This document shows positions 43,791 to 56,427 of a stretch of DNA of 64,000 nt, in pieces. The number at the start of each line of letters is the position of its first letter. The stretch's first letter is position 1. The notes under the pieces were generated by a model, which saw only the letters and a list, made by a program, of their open reading frames with translations, was not told the DNA's origin and did no database searches. Origin of the DNA: Protea cynaroides (Eukaryota; Streptophyta; Magnoliopsida; Proteales; Proteaceae); assembly GCA_028583415.1 (NCBI GenBank), contig CM053276.1:116837002-116901001 (forward strand). Direction: 5' to 3'. The position numbers and the translations under genes were made by a program.

Positions 43791-46700
43791 TATTCAACAG
43801 GCAGACAGGCGTGTGTGTTCTCACATGAAAAAGAGTTGCTATGATGCAGGCTGAAATCCATTGGAATGGAATCTCTAGAGGATCCTATTTTAATTGGGAT
43901 ATATTTATAATCTTTTTATAATGAAAATTTTAATTAAATTTGTTAGGATTTTAAGTGTTAGAGTTTTGTTAGGAATCTTGATTGTTACTCACGTTTTTTA
44001 GATAATTCTCTTTTATTGTTTTTATTTATTTATTTTGGACGTGGGTCCCTCCTTTTAGACATGAGTCCCATAGTTAGTAAATACGCGTATTAAACGCGTA
44101 CCATTTTTTTAAACGAGTTTTTCTGGATTTTTCCAAATATACGTAGAGAGTCTTGTAGCGTTTTTTTTTTTTTAAATAATGAAACGTATTATACCCATTT
44201 AATATGCGTATGGCGTATTAAACGCGTATAATAAGATGACAATTATTAAAAAATAATAAATTAAAAAACAAATCGTAAAAAAAACCCTAAAGAATACTAT
44301 CGTGGGTTCTGTTTCCCAAAGTAAAACAGAACCCTCCATCCCTTCCACGGCCATTGGTGACTCTAGCAACTAAGTCCTAAACTCACGATTTATTCTCCAA
44401 ATCCCTTCCCCGTCGACTTATTCCCCAATTCCCTTCTACGGCCGTCGGCGTGTAAGGATCCTACAAGCATATAAGTCGTCTGCGGCACTATCAATTTGAG
44501 CTTTGGTCTTCTGCATATAATATGTTTCATTATTTTAAAAAAAAAGTTACAAAACTCTCTACGTATATCGGAAAAATCTTTTAAAAAAATGGTACGCGTA
44601 TAATACGTGTATTATACGCGTATTTACTAACTATGAACAGGAGATTCAAAAACTCTACAGTGTTTTTTTTTTCTTTTTTCTTTTTTTTTTTTGGGTAAAA
44701 AAAAACTATAGATGTTTATTGCATAGTGAATGTATATCCGTATTTTTTGTCCCGATTTTTTTACAAGCTACCGTATTAAACGCGTACCGTATTAATGCCG
44801 TACACGTTTTTTTAAAACGGATTATTAATCCCCGTAACAAAGTCTGACTCCGTTTAATACCCATACGTATCCGTATCCGACTTTTTGCCGTATCCGAACA
44901 TACTAAGGATCACGTGACTAGTTTATGTTTTATTTGTTTTATTTTATTATTTTCTATTATGGTGGGTCCCATTCCCCTCCCTTTCAAACGTGAGTTGTAG
45001 TTCAGTCTTGGAGTTTGTTTAGGATTCTATTTCTATTTGGTTTTTAGAATTATATTAAGATCAGGATTGTTAGCCTTATAAAGACCTTTTTTATTAATGA
45101 GAAAAATCGGTTGATGATTATGGAAAAATATAAAAAATGATTATTGAGAAGAAAGAAAAGAAGAGGCTCGGCTCTCTCCCTCCCTTGGCGGTAAGCCCCT
45201 TGTCTCTCTCTCTCTCTCTCTCTTTCGGTTCCCTTCTCCCTTGCTGCGCTTGACAGCTTCTTTATTCTCTCTTTCTCGTTGGCTTCTCTCTCCTCCCCCT
45301 CTTGGTTCTTTGAATTCTCTCCCCTCCTCCCTCTTTGGTTCTTTGAGTTCCTTTCCCCTTCCCCTTGCTGTAACAACAGCCCATTCTTTTCCCTTTCCTG
45401 TAGAGTGGTTTCTTTGATGTTTCCTTTCATCCCTTTATGTGAGATTCAGTCTCCATTATGCTGCCTCTGATAAAAATGTAATTACAATTGACAAATGTCC
45501 TGTGTAACAGGAAGGCAAACCTCTTATTCTGAATGTAGTGAGACGAGCAGAGCAGATGCTAGTAAATGACCAGTAAGCTATTGAACCATTATTAGTTCTA
45601 TTACTGACTTAAAATTAAACGGTTATTAACACACACTTTGTACATATCTCAGGTCTCGCGTTAAGGAATATCTTCCCATTATTGGATTGGCAGATTTTAA
45701 TAAATTAAGTGCTAAGCTAATTTTTGGTGCTGACAGGTGAGAATGACCTGTATTTTTATTTGGAATTGTAATTCAGTAACATGGGAAGATCTGAAGAACT
45801 TAAAGCATTGCAAGTAGACAAAGATACAAAATTCTTGAAGGATCATAGACAAAGATTGATTTTTATTATTGTTGGAAATGTTGCTTAATTTTTTCCAGGC
45901 CGAGAGAGAGAGAGAGAGAGATGTCCTTATTTTTCTTTTATGTAACTTGCTTTGTTTTATTGCACTTACTTCGAGGGTTTGCTTGCTTTGGAAACAGCCC
46001 TGCAATTCAAGAGAACCGAGTGACTACTGTCCAGGGCTTGTCTGGAACTGGTTCACTCAGGGTTGGTGCTGAGTTTCTGGCCAAACATTATCATCAAGTA
46101 AAGAACTCATGTTTGTCAAACCTGATTCTTTCATAAGAGATAATGATCTGTGCAACTTACAATTTTACCATCACCCTTTTTCCAGCGCACTATATACATT
46201 CCGCAACCTACATGGGGAAACCATCCAAAAATTTTCACTATAGCTGGATTGTCTGTGAAGACTTATCGCTACTATGACCCATCTACACGTGGACTGCATT
46301 TCCAAGGTTTGTGCCTCTGATGCTGAGCTTATACTGTTCTAAAGCTATTTATGGTTCTACCAGAAATATATTTTTGATTATGGTGCTGTGGCACCACTGA
46401 ATCTTCATTTAGATGTTATGCATAATTGACTTTTCTGTATCAAGATCATGATTAAATAGTATTAATTTGTTTTCCTATTTATATACTCTGATTAAAATCT
46501 GATATTTTCTTACTGAATGTTCAGTACTTGTAATTCTTTGAATAATTTTTGGTTATTGCTTGCTTTTCCTAATTCGCTGTTTCTGTTTCAAGTATCCTTT
46601 TTGGGCATTGTGTTTTACATCTGACATTATGAGGCACTTTTTGCATGTCGTGATGTTTCTTTACCTGTGGGAAACAGGCCTTCTGGAAGATCTTGGTTCT

Positions 46701-49484
46701 GCTCCAACAGGAGCAATAGTGCTTCTTCATGCTTGTGCTCATAATCCGACTGGTGTTGATCCAACCCTTGAGCAGTGGGAGCAGATTAGGAAGCTGATGA
46801 GATCAAAAGGACTGTTGCCTTTCTTTGATAGTGCTTATCAGGTAATAGAGAATGTCTAGTCCTTTATAATCCTGGAATAACCACTGAATGTTGGGACAGT
46901 TTCTGGAACTTTGATTAGCTGAACTGGCTAATTATTGGGCCACATTAGTCATGGTACCTACTACCAAGGTTTGAAGGATTTGGTAGATTCGCCCCTAAAT
47001 TTTGTCAGTCTTTATGTTTTGCTTTTTTTTAAAAAAATGTTTCACTAATTTCGGCAAAATTTTGCAAAGGCGCCAACGAGCATCATACATTTACATTCCA
47101 GACCATATGTTTTAGTTATTTAGTTTTTTTAATTTGTGCATTTATAGTTATTTAGTTTAATTATACATTTTTATATGTTTATTTACTTTTGTAATTCCTT
47201 GTAGCTATATAGTAAAGAAAAGCTATAGGGAATCTGCATTTTGTGGTGTAGGCACAACATTTTGACAATTTCAGATTCGTTCATTCTAACTGTATCATGT
47301 GGCTTGTTCAAATTCTAGGGTTTTGCAAGTGGAAGCCTAGATGCCGATGCACAAGCTGTTCGCATTTTTGTTGCAGATGGTGGTGAATGCCTTGCAGCTC
47401 AGAGTTATGCGAAGAACATGGGACTCTATGGGGAGCGTGTTGGTGCCCTCAGCATTGTAAGAAACACCTTTCAAGCAATTATCTATCATTTCAAATTGAT
47501 TGTTGCTTAATTGTCTTTTTTAGTAAAACTGCATTTTTTTTTATGTAATAGTGTACCTCTACTAAAACGCAGTTGTAGCTTGTAAAAGGGGAATTGAAAG
47601 GGAAATTTTGACTATTTTTTTGTGGCCTAATCCAAATTAATGTTGTCATTATTAATCTAAAGATCTGTCATTTTATAGGTTTGCAGGACAGCAGATGTAG
47701 CAAGCAAGGTTGAGAGCCAGCTGAAACTTGTGATCAGGCCCATGTATTCCAACCCACCTATCCATGGTGCATCCATTGTAGCTACCATCCTCAAGGACAG
47801 GTAAAGCTGTAATCATGAAATGATTTGGCCCATTCAATTTGAGTATTACTGAGTTGAATTTTGGAAAAATGGTGGGCAAAGCAAATCTATTTTACAAATC
47901 CTCTGTTACTTTTAACTTAATACAGTCCAAATGATTAGAGAGATTTAATTAAAAACCAACATTTATTGAGAGAATCATTTAAGAGAAATTAAGTGTGCTT
48001 TAAGTGTGAATACAGAAAGATATAAATCCTGTATATCTAGTTTATGTAATTTCCATGATTTGTCTTTTTTCCAAATAGAGGGGAAAAAAAGGTTAGAGCA
48101 AGGTGGTATGAATTACTAAATGGATTAAGCAAGCTCTTATTTAGGGACTCTTTTTGTCATTAAGATTTTCCCCTAAGTTTCATATCGTACTCTGCGTGCA
48201 GGGATATGTTCCATGAATGGACAATTGAGTTGAAAGCAATGGCTGACCGGATTATCACCATGCGCCAGAAACTTTTTGATGCTCTATCTTCCAGAGGTTA
48301 GCTTGTCTCTTTTTGTCTATTGATCCTCCTACGTTTTCTTCATGGCTGAAAAGTTAGCATTGGTGGTTCAACTAATGGCATCAAAATCAAATGTCTAGTT
48401 CCCATTTGGTTGCAATGACCTGCCTTTGATGTGCATCATTATGAAGTAAAAAGGTTTCAGATTATTTTGTGATGAACTTGTAAAGTTTACAACCCAAAAG
48501 TTCGAACTATTAGAGGGAAGGACTCCTAGTCCTAAGTTACAAGGGGAGCTATAGACTATTTGATAGTCAATGTGTGACTAAACTCTCAACAGCACTCAGT
48601 GATATTTATTTCCTCATATACTACTCTCAATTAAGCTCTAGATGTTTTGATGCATTTCTCTTTGTCTCTATGCAGGTACACCAGGCGATTGGAGTCATAT
48701 TATTAAGCAGATTGGAATGTTTACTTTCACAGGGTTGAATACAGAGCAAGTTGCTTTCATGACCAAAGAGTATCACATCTACATGACATCTGATGGGTAA
48801 AGTTGTTTCTCCATTGGATTATTTGTCCATTAAGGCCCATTCTTCTTCTTTTTTTAAATACTTTATTCCCTGAATAATTTTTCAATCAAATATCAGTGGA
48901 AAGTAGTCTGATGAGCCAATTGCTTGTTTTAAATGTTTACTGGAAACAAGTAACTCGATTCATATATCGCCAATTTTTTTTTCTCTATATTATTTTGTTT
49001 CTCCTTTATGGCCAATAATTGGAAACAAGTAATTACCATGTATCACCAATTTTTTTTTCTGTAAAATATTTTGTTTATCCTTTATGGTCAACCCTTCCTC
49101 ACCGAGTTGTCTTTGATTCGACATCTCCATCTCAAATCATTATGTTAGTCTGTCAACAAATAGGAACTTTGTGAATTATTGATCCCACGATCTTCAATCC
49201 GTTTATTGGTTATTTAGTTTATTGACATGCTGGGATATGGGATAGAAAGCTTTAATGTATTGGGTATAAGCTTCAATATTTGTTGCACTTGATTCTCTTG
49301 TATCAATGTCAAAATTACAACATAATTACGAATAAATATGTTGTCTTGTTCTCTGTTTTTGATATGTATGGTTCTCATGCTATCTGTGTGGTGTTGCAGG
49401 AGGATTAGCATGGCAGGTCTGAGCTCGAAGACGGTCCCACATCTTGCAGATGCCATACATGCAGCTGTCACCCGTATTGTCTAA
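41250..49484 (+). CDS. ASP3: Aspartate aminotransferase, ASP3 type with PTS2 signal
   Basis: PLP enzyme that interconverts aspartate and 2-oxoglutarate with oxaloacetate and glutamate. Twelve exons: 41250-41462, 43251-43322, 45511-45572, 45653-45736, 45998-46097, 46186-46306, 46678-46841, 47319-47456, 47679-47800, 48202-48296, 48676-48796 and 49400-49484. They join without a break to 1377 nt (458 aa), close to Arabidopsis ASP3. The N-terminal extension holds RLSALARHL, a textbook PTS2 (R-L-x5-H-L), as in ASP3, so peroxisomal targeting is likely; plastid targeting is an alternative. Family landmarks: NLGVGAYRTE, CAHNPTG, FFDSAYQGFASG and SYAKNMGLYGERVG, whose Lys binds PLP. All junctions are GT-AG. 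Introns 1 and 2 are large and hold MITEs. It looks intact. Confidence 0.95.
41780..41909. mobile_element. 130-bp Mutator-type MITE in aminotransferase intron 1
   Basis: Flanked by a perfect 9-bp direct repeat GAATTACCG (41771-41779, 41910-41918). The ends are inverted: TCGTCTGTAGCA at 41788-41799 and TGCTACAGACGA at 41889-41900. It is too small to code. A 9-bp duplication suggests a Mutator-like parent. A related end lies near 34894. Confidence 0.65.
43930..45130. mobile_element. Probable LTR/TRIM-like repeat region in intron 2, with nested MITE
   Basis: TGTTAGGATTTTAAG-type sequence near 43940 and a TTGTTAGCCTTATAAAGACC leader-like stretch near 45070 look like parts of an LTR split by the MITE at 44070. 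The ends and a target duplication could not be fixed, so this is tentative. Confidence 0.3.
44070..44634. mobile_element. 565-bp inverted-repeat MITE in aminotransferase intron 2
   Basis: Both ends, read inward, start ATAGTTAGTAAATACGCGTA and remain similar for about 120 bases, including ACGCGTACCATTTTTTTAAA and ATACGTAGAGAGT. There is no coding capacity. A clear target duplication was not found. A partial relative with ACGCGTACCG words follows at about 44755-44900. Confidence 0.7.
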
Positions 49485-52400
49485 TCATTTTATGGGCACA
49501 GCTCTTTTTGGGGGATTTCCTTTTTGTTTTACCCTAGCCCGTAGTAATAATCAGAGACCCAGGTAAAAGTCGCATGGATACAATTCAAGTAGAGACTCAG
49601 GTTGTATAGACTCAGTGAAGCCGGTGAATTTTGGACCGTATTCATTTAAAGCATTATGAATTTTGTATCTCGGTTTAACCATTTCTTTTTATGAAAATAT
49701 TGGTTCTAGTCATTGTTTCATAAGCACAAAGAATTAGGGTAATTAATTAGAACAGATTATATGAAAAGGGGTGTGGTATTCCTGTCACAGGGGATGGAAT
49801 CTTCCATGCCAGCCGGGAAAGCCAGAAAATGACAAATGGGAATAGGGGGTATCTTTGGTAAATTCCAATAGACCTGATCCAAATCTATGGATAGAAATCC
49901 TCTTCTGCGGTAGGTGTACCCTGCCAAGGGTTGGATTTCAATCGACATCTATACTGATGTATTGGTATGCGTGCTGATTGAATTACAGTTTTTGGATTCT
50001 GGTTGAAATCTTCTAGGAGAAGATCCTAGAAGATTTCAATCCTGAATCTATTAAACCTACAACTTCAAACTATGGAACCTGAACAATGAAGTCTAAAAAA
50101 ACCTTATAAAATCCTTTGCAGGGAATTGTCGATAATTCACACACATAATGTGAACCAAGATAAATCACAACACATAATGTGAAGCAGATTGAGATAGAAC
50201 ATCAAATACATAATGTGAAGCAGATTGAGATGGAACATCAAATTTAACAGGTGCTAAGGCTTGAAATGAAAAGAAAAAACCGCTGTTTTTTGGTTATATT
50301 GACAATTAGAATGCTGGTCCACATGTTTAACTCGCAGACCCTAGGCAATTAAATAATCAAAACTGGAGCTGACCAATCCTTGAGTAGAAAAATCCTAATG
50401 TCATATGAGTTAGCTAATTATGGTTGGGTTGATGCTTTTTTACTGTATTGCACTCAAAACCCAAAGAAACATTGATTGGAGTACTTATTCAAAAAATAAA
50501 ATTTTTGATTGGAGTGAAAATGCTGATTTAAAATTTCGTTCAAGTGCTTTTACTGTTTTATTTTCATAATGCGCTTATTTTTCTCTGATGCACAGGATCC
50601 AAGTGAAGGTGATAAAAATGAACTGAAACGAATCAATCCGTTTAAATCAAAATCATGAAATTGATTCAATTCTGATCTAAAAAAAAACCGTTTACAATCG
50701 ATAAACCGTTACATAGAAATAAATTATAATTATTTTAATACTTTCCACATGACCTAGTAACCCTAAATATATAATTCCACCTTCATAACTCCTATTAACG
50801 AAAATGAGTTAAATTATTTTAAGGTTTTCTTTCCCTCCCTCCTTCCTCCCATCTCCCTCTCTCTCTTCCTCCCTCTCCCATGAGACCATTTAAAAATCGG
50901 ATAATCGAAATCAATTGATAATCGATTTTGGTAGCATTGTGAAACCGTTTAATAAACCATTCGATTTTGATTTACCCCATTCACATTGAACCAGAAAAAA
51001 TTCGAATCATTAAACCAAAACCACACCACCTAACACTCTTAACCCCAGGGAGTGCCAAAACTCCTGAAAAACCACCCACTGCTCCTAGCCCTCCTTAGTC
51101 CTTTCCTTTCTTCCCTGCACTTTGGCTCATAAGAGTGACAAGAAGGTCCGGTTTCCTTTGCTTTGATTTCTCAGAGAACTGAAATCTATCAAGTGACTCT
51201 ACTCAGAAACTCATTGATAGTCTGAAGTGTAGAACAATAGTAAATTGTACGTTAAATACAGAAACCTACTGCGAGGGATGTGAGGGAGCCTGGACAAAAA
51301 AATATTTAAGAGGGGAACATATGAGGGCATGGTATGTGACTGTGAAGACATTTTAATAAGAATGCTAGATATGTAGGGATCATGATAGATTGAAAATGCT
51401 TGACTGAAACAGAAATCATGTCCGTAGGAGAGGAGAGGCTAACAGTCACCATGAACAAACTGATGGTGGAAAGATATTAGCTTTCTCTTATACCAGAGGT
51501 ACAAGTACACTCATTATTGTGTGAGTGGTATGTAATGTGGTTGTTCTGAGGTTGATGATAGATTCAGCACATCAACTTGGATGAGATAATTGATCATTAG
51601 TACTAGAGGCAAAAATTTTACAGTTACAAAATTATGATGGAATACAATGGAAGGAACCCACCAATCCTCCAATCTGATTTGTCACAACCACAATATCAAC
51701 GCGATTGCTTCTGGCAGCCAGTTAGAAGAATGTGATCATTTGGTCCTTCATCAGGGGTTGGGTCACCGTGAAGCAAAATGGAATCCCTTATTTCTCCTCA
51801 ATTCAGATAAAACAACTCTTAGTATTAAGAGAAACTAGGCGGTGCTCCGGTGGACAGCATTAAGAGGAAATCGAGTGTCAATTCTGATAAACCAAAAGAT
51901 TTGCAGAGGTACTGGTGCCTCTAGAGATTTCAAAGCTGCCTTCAGTTTTTTCTTGTTTGGAAAACTGAAGCATATTTCTTGCTTTTCAACTAAACACACA
52001 GCTTGTGGAAAGAGGAAAAGGGTGACACTGAAATGTCCAGTGGCTGGCTCACAATCAGCAGTTATAACGATTCATTAGTTACTACAAGTTTTCCAGCAAT
52101 ATTCATTTTGGACCTAGTTTTTCGTTACCCATGGTGTAGAGAGAATATCCACAGCCATAGGTTTTGGGCTTTAGATGGTAATAATGAATCCTGATGGCCA
52201 GATTCTCTTCACCTAGGATGAAGAAAAACTTTGTCCATGATGTCTGCGTTGGCTGATTTTGAGGCAAAGTCATAAACAAGGTGTAGCTGAATCTTGTTTA
52301 CCCTTCAACTGCGATGTAATAGAAACAAGAATCCACTTGATTGAACATGTTCTATTTGAAATTGATAAAATAAGATGAAGGTTTATGGAATAATCAGACA

Positions 52401-52868
52401 TCATACAATGCTAAGAGAAGGCCCAAGCTTAAGAAACAACTTTGAATGCAGTAAGCTCTCTCCTTTATGAAGCAAAAAATGTCAAAGATCACGACATGAT
52501 TGACTGATAGATGGATTTCATCTTCAATCTTCAATTGAAAACAAGAAAGTCCCAATTTCTCAACAGCAAATTATCAAGCATAAAGAGGACCATTGTGCCT
52601 GTCCCCCTTCAATAGGAACCTAACCAGGATCTAAATTTCGCAGAAAGAATGGTCGAAAACCTCAAAGTTCATCCAAATTGGAGTTTCCAATTTCCTTTTC
52701 AATAATTAAGAAAGAGAATTACTAATTTCTGTTTCAATAACTAAAAGCCACCCATCGATTGATTAATCCACAAAAACATAAGAATTCCGAAGCTTAACAA
52801 TCCTAACTGAACCAACCAAATTGAAGCAGGCATTGATACAAACATCAAAAGCGCAATCTTACTCAGTG
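49485..52868. other. Intergenic region between aminotransferase and RPS17
   Basis: The first 200 bases are probably aminotransferase 3' UTR. A 40-bp tandem motif (CATAATGTGAAGCAGATTGA) repeats at about 50150-50235. A C/T-rich stretch lies at 50830-50880. Open frames near 51647-52194 show no recognisable domain, so no gene is called. Confidence 0.5.
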
Positions 52869-53339
52869 TTAAGTCTGCTGGGACTCCAATGGGATACTAA
52901 GCTCTTGCGGCACGGCCTCTGGGGGCTTGGGTCGGTTCCTTGCAATGAAGGGAACAGCAATAAAGGCTTTGGTCTTGCTGATGGGTTTGCTCTTCTCAAG
53001 CTGTACAACGTCACCAACCTTGAACTGGTTTTCAGGGTCGTGAGCCTGGTACTTCTTCTTCTTCCTCACCCTCCTCTTATACTTTGGGTGCGGAGCGAGA
53101 CGCACGACCTCGACCGCAACAGTCTTGTCGTTGGTAGAGCACACGACCTTCCCCTGCAACGTCTTCATGGCACGAATCGGAGGAGCAAAAGAAGGCGGAG
53201 ATGGGTATGAAGTTGAGAGAGAAGAAGAGGGTTTGTTAAGGTGATGAATTGGTGAAGACCCATGAAGAAAGGGAGAGCTGATGCGGAGAGACTGCAATTG
53301 AGGTAGTATCAGAAATGCAGAAGGGGAAGGTAACAACAT
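52869..53339 (-). CDS. RPS17: 30S ribosomal protein S17, chloroplastic (nuclear-encoded)
   Basis: Intronless, 156 aa. S17 is a primary 16S rRNA-binding protein of the plastid small subunit. The first ~56 residues are rich in Ser, Pro and hydroxyl residues with few acids, as in a chloroplast transit peptide (MLLPSPSAFLILPQL). The S17/OB-fold domain follows: MKTLQGKVVCSTNDKTVAVEV, HPKYKRRVRKKKKY, AHDPENQFKVGDVV and SKPISKTKAF, all typical of bacterial-type S17. Length fits the plant family. The start is the first ATG that gives a transit peptide. It diverges from PsaH, with 1.2 kb between them. Confidence 0.93.
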   Translation of the reverse strand: MLLPSPSAFLILPQLQSLRISSPFLHGSSPIHHLNKPSSSLSTSYPSPPSFAPPIRAMKTLQGKVVCSTNDKTVAVEVVRLAPHPKYKRRVRKKKKYQAHDPENQFKVGDVVQLEKSKPISKTKAFIAVPFIARNRPKPPEAVPQELSIPLESQQT

Positions 53340-54565
53340 TGTGGGCTAGCGAGAGGTGGAAAGGGGGAGGAATACGCTCCTCTGCTCCTTATCTTTGTGG
53401 ACGATGATTAAGCGAATCGAGTGGGGCGAGTAAAGAAGGACAATCCGGCTGAGCGAGTGAGGTTTGGTAAGTTTCCAAATTACAATCATACCCTTAGTGT
53501 TTAATCTAGGTTAGATGTTAAGAAAAAAAAAAAAACATAATATGAATGAAGTAAAAAGAAATAATAATGAAATCTCAGTGGTGAAATATTTATCGTCCAC
53601 AATGAATAAAAAATTTCTCTTTAATGAAAATATCATTGTATTGCTTTTCCCCCTCACTTTAAATGATGCATCTAGAACAATCCCAAGGGCACGTATTTCA
53701 CTAATATATGTATATCCAAGAATCAAAATTCATATCAAACGTTGTTTGTGTTATTTCAGAATATGTTCTTGACTCAGAAAGCAATAAAAAGAATGCATAC
53801 CTAACACTTTGAGAAACAACCTTGGTGAAAACAAGATGCGAAAATGTCAGTGTATTTTTAATCTTCATGCTGAGGATGATCTGCAGACCTCCTTGGTAGT
53901 CTAGAGAATTACTATTTACTAAAGATTGATTCTGAGATCTCGATATCCAAAGACACTAAGGTCAGGGTTTCTCAAGCTCTTTACCTACCTATTGAAGGGG
54001 GAAGAAATCTTCATGAATTCGTGTAATTATGGTTATGGATTGAAATTTTGACCGAGAGAGAGAGAAAGTTTTACGAATACTCCAACAACAAAAAATTACA
54101 ATCAAAATTTACCAAAATATGATTGACATATTTCGGTTTCAGCAAATCTGAAAATTTGAACCTTGCTTATGATAATCACAACCTCATAATTAGATTTTCA
54201 CTTTCTTTTCTTCATCTTCTTCTGGTCTTTTAATATTTTCTTTCCCTTGAAATAAGAGTAGATATACTTCCAAACGATTTTCTTGCAAACCAAACAGTGG
54301 AGTTCGAACCAAAAAAAAAAAAAAAACAGCTGATGGAGTGAGTCGTTTGTGGATCATTTGCGAGTGGACAAAAGATAGGCTTATCCAGTTAGAAGCTACG
54401 TGTCACGCTCTAAATGGATTGCATTCATCTCTCTTGTAAACTCAAATTGCCACGTGGCTAATCCAAATCCAAGCAAAAGATTAAAGGTAAATATTTTTTT
54501 AGAGTCTGGCCCATCGGCCAAGGAGAAGGAAAGAAAGAAAGAAGCTTCTGTAGAAGAGCAAGGCC
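53340..54565. other. Shared upstream region of RPS17 and PsaH genes
   Basis: The two genes diverge, so this segment should hold both promoters. A G-box is seen near the PsaH side. No other coding sequence was recognised. Confidence 0.5.
54449..54458. promoter_or_regulatory. G-box upstream of PsaH
   Basis: GCCACGTGGC is a perfect palindromic G-box 108 bases before the PsaH start codon. G-boxes near light-regulated photosynthesis genes bind bZIP and bHLH (HY5, PIF) factors, which suits this gene. Confidence 0.55.
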
Positions 54566-55269
54566 ATGGCGTCTCTAGCAACCATAGCATCTGTACAACC
54601 AGTCGCCGTCAAGGGTCTCACTGGAACCTCCATTACCGGTACAAAGCTTTCCTTCAAGCCACCTCGCCGGAATCTGACTCGTACGAGCTTTAGGTATCCC
54701 AACAAATATATAATTCTCGTTAATTATCAAATCATTTTGAATCCAAAGTTGTTAGTAAGAATTACGGTGGATGTCCGTCTGATGAATGTTTGTGTATAGG
54801 TCAGGGACAGTGGTGGCCAAGTACGGTGACAAGAGTGTTTACTTCGATTTGGAGGACTTGGGCAACACTACTGGCCAATGGGATTTGTACGGCTCCGATG
54901 CTCCTTCTCCTTACAACCCTCTCCAGGTCTGTGTTCTTAGATCAATCAATTAGGTTTTACCTCCTCTACTTTGAATTCTGAGTTGTACCTTTTCTGTTCT
55001 AGAATGTACTTGTTGGTACAATCTAGAACAGCCTTTTCATGCATTTCTTGGTCAAATCTAGTGAAATTTGTGTGAAAATGGAAATGCAGAGCAAGTTCTT
55101 TGAGACATTTGCAGCTCCTTTCACCAAGAGAGGCTTGTTACTCAAGTTCTTGATACTAGGAGGTGGTTTCACCCTTGCTTACCTCAGTGCCACAGCCTCG
55201 GATGACATTCTACCCATCAAGAAGGGCCCACAAGGACCCCCAAAGCTTGGGCCACGTGGCAAGATCTAA
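54566..55269 (+). CDS. PSAH: Photosystem I reaction centre subunit VI (PsaH)
   Basis: Thylakoid PSI subunit that helps dock LHCII in state transitions. Three exons (54566-54693, 54800-54926, 55090-55269), all GT-AG, join to 435 nt, 144 aa, the usual PsaH length. The N-terminus MASLATIASVQPVAV is a chloroplast transit peptide, followed by the mature start KYGDKSVYFDLEDLGNTTG. GSDAPSPYNPLQ comes next. The single membrane helix is in TKRGLLLKFLILGGGFTLAY, and the stromal tail ends GPQGPPKLGPRGKI. It looks intact. A G-box lies 108 bases upstream. Confidence 0.96.
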
Positions 55270-56374
55270 TTTTTATGGAAAGAACCCCCTGCCCAACAAC
55301 TCTTCCCTTTGTTAATGTATATTATCCCTTGCTTTCTTTCCTAAGACTCCGTTTATTTCCATGAAATAGGAAGAAGAGGAAAATATTCCTGAAATAAATA
55401 GGATTTTCACTGTTTGTTTTAAAGTAAAATGCTAAAAAAATATATATAATTTATTGAAGAAGTAAGGAAATTTTATTAAAAAACAACAGGTCTTTAGGTT
55501 CAACTTGTTAAGTATGTGTAGGCCTTCCTGTGATTAAATTAGGCATCAGAATTTTTTTTGGGGAGGGGTGGTGCTTTGCTTTTCATCTTTGTTAACTGGT
55601 GCTTTCTGAATTGTTCATTTAACCTGATAATATAGAACACGAAGGCCCATCTGTTTGACTTCAATTAGCTAAAATACCATGTCCCACAATGGCCTCTTTG
55701 GTTGCAGAATCAATCCTTCTCAATCAAATGAAAATGGGCAATGAAGAAGGCCTTGGAAGGGCCATGTCCCAAATAATTGTTGGGATCAAACAACCCCCAA
55801 CTGCTGTTTGGGAATGTCCTTTCAAGATGTAATATTCTAAGCATGGAAAGGCATCCTAATTCATAAGAAATTAAGGCTATGTGGACATTCAGAAAGTCTG
55901 AAGATCAGATGATTATAGGAGAACGATTGCAACAGGCCTCATGTTCCATGGATGTCCTAACGGCATTGTAAATTTTACATTTGGATGTGTAATGTTGTTG
56001 CACTGTGAGTATCACTGATTAACTTTAAGAATCTCAAACAGCGAGGACGGGGGGAATTCCTGCTTCAGTCACTGTGGAGGACTAGAGAAGTAAGAGGCAT
56101 GGATTTTATCTGAAATAAAGGTCAGAATAAACACTGATCAGTTGCTACAAGTCTACATGCCAATTACATCCATATAGGATTCAAGAGAGCATCACCCATA
56201 TGCGTCAAACCCTATAGTCCCCACTTCCTTATCTACAATTGGAACGAAATGATAGCAAAGGCAATTACAGTCCAAGACTCTTTTGTGGGTCTGAGTATTT
56301 ACATAGGGAATTCAAGCTCCCTTCACTCTCTTTCACTATTTCTCTCGTGACTCACTGTTTCTCTCCTCTCCCTT

Positions 56375-56419
<45 letters not shown>

Positions 56420-56427
56420 GGTCTGTT
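55270..56427. other. Intergenic between convergent PsaH and RopGEF genes
   Basis: The start is PsaH 3' UTR. A CT microsatellite at about 56378-56419 ends just before the RopGEF stop and lies in its 3' UTR. No other gene was recognised. Confidence 0.55.

Noticed and set aside
49757..52194. Small open frames between the aminotransferase and RPS17 genes
   Set aside because: No recognisable domain, no splice pattern and no conservation that I can judge; best treated as chance frames.
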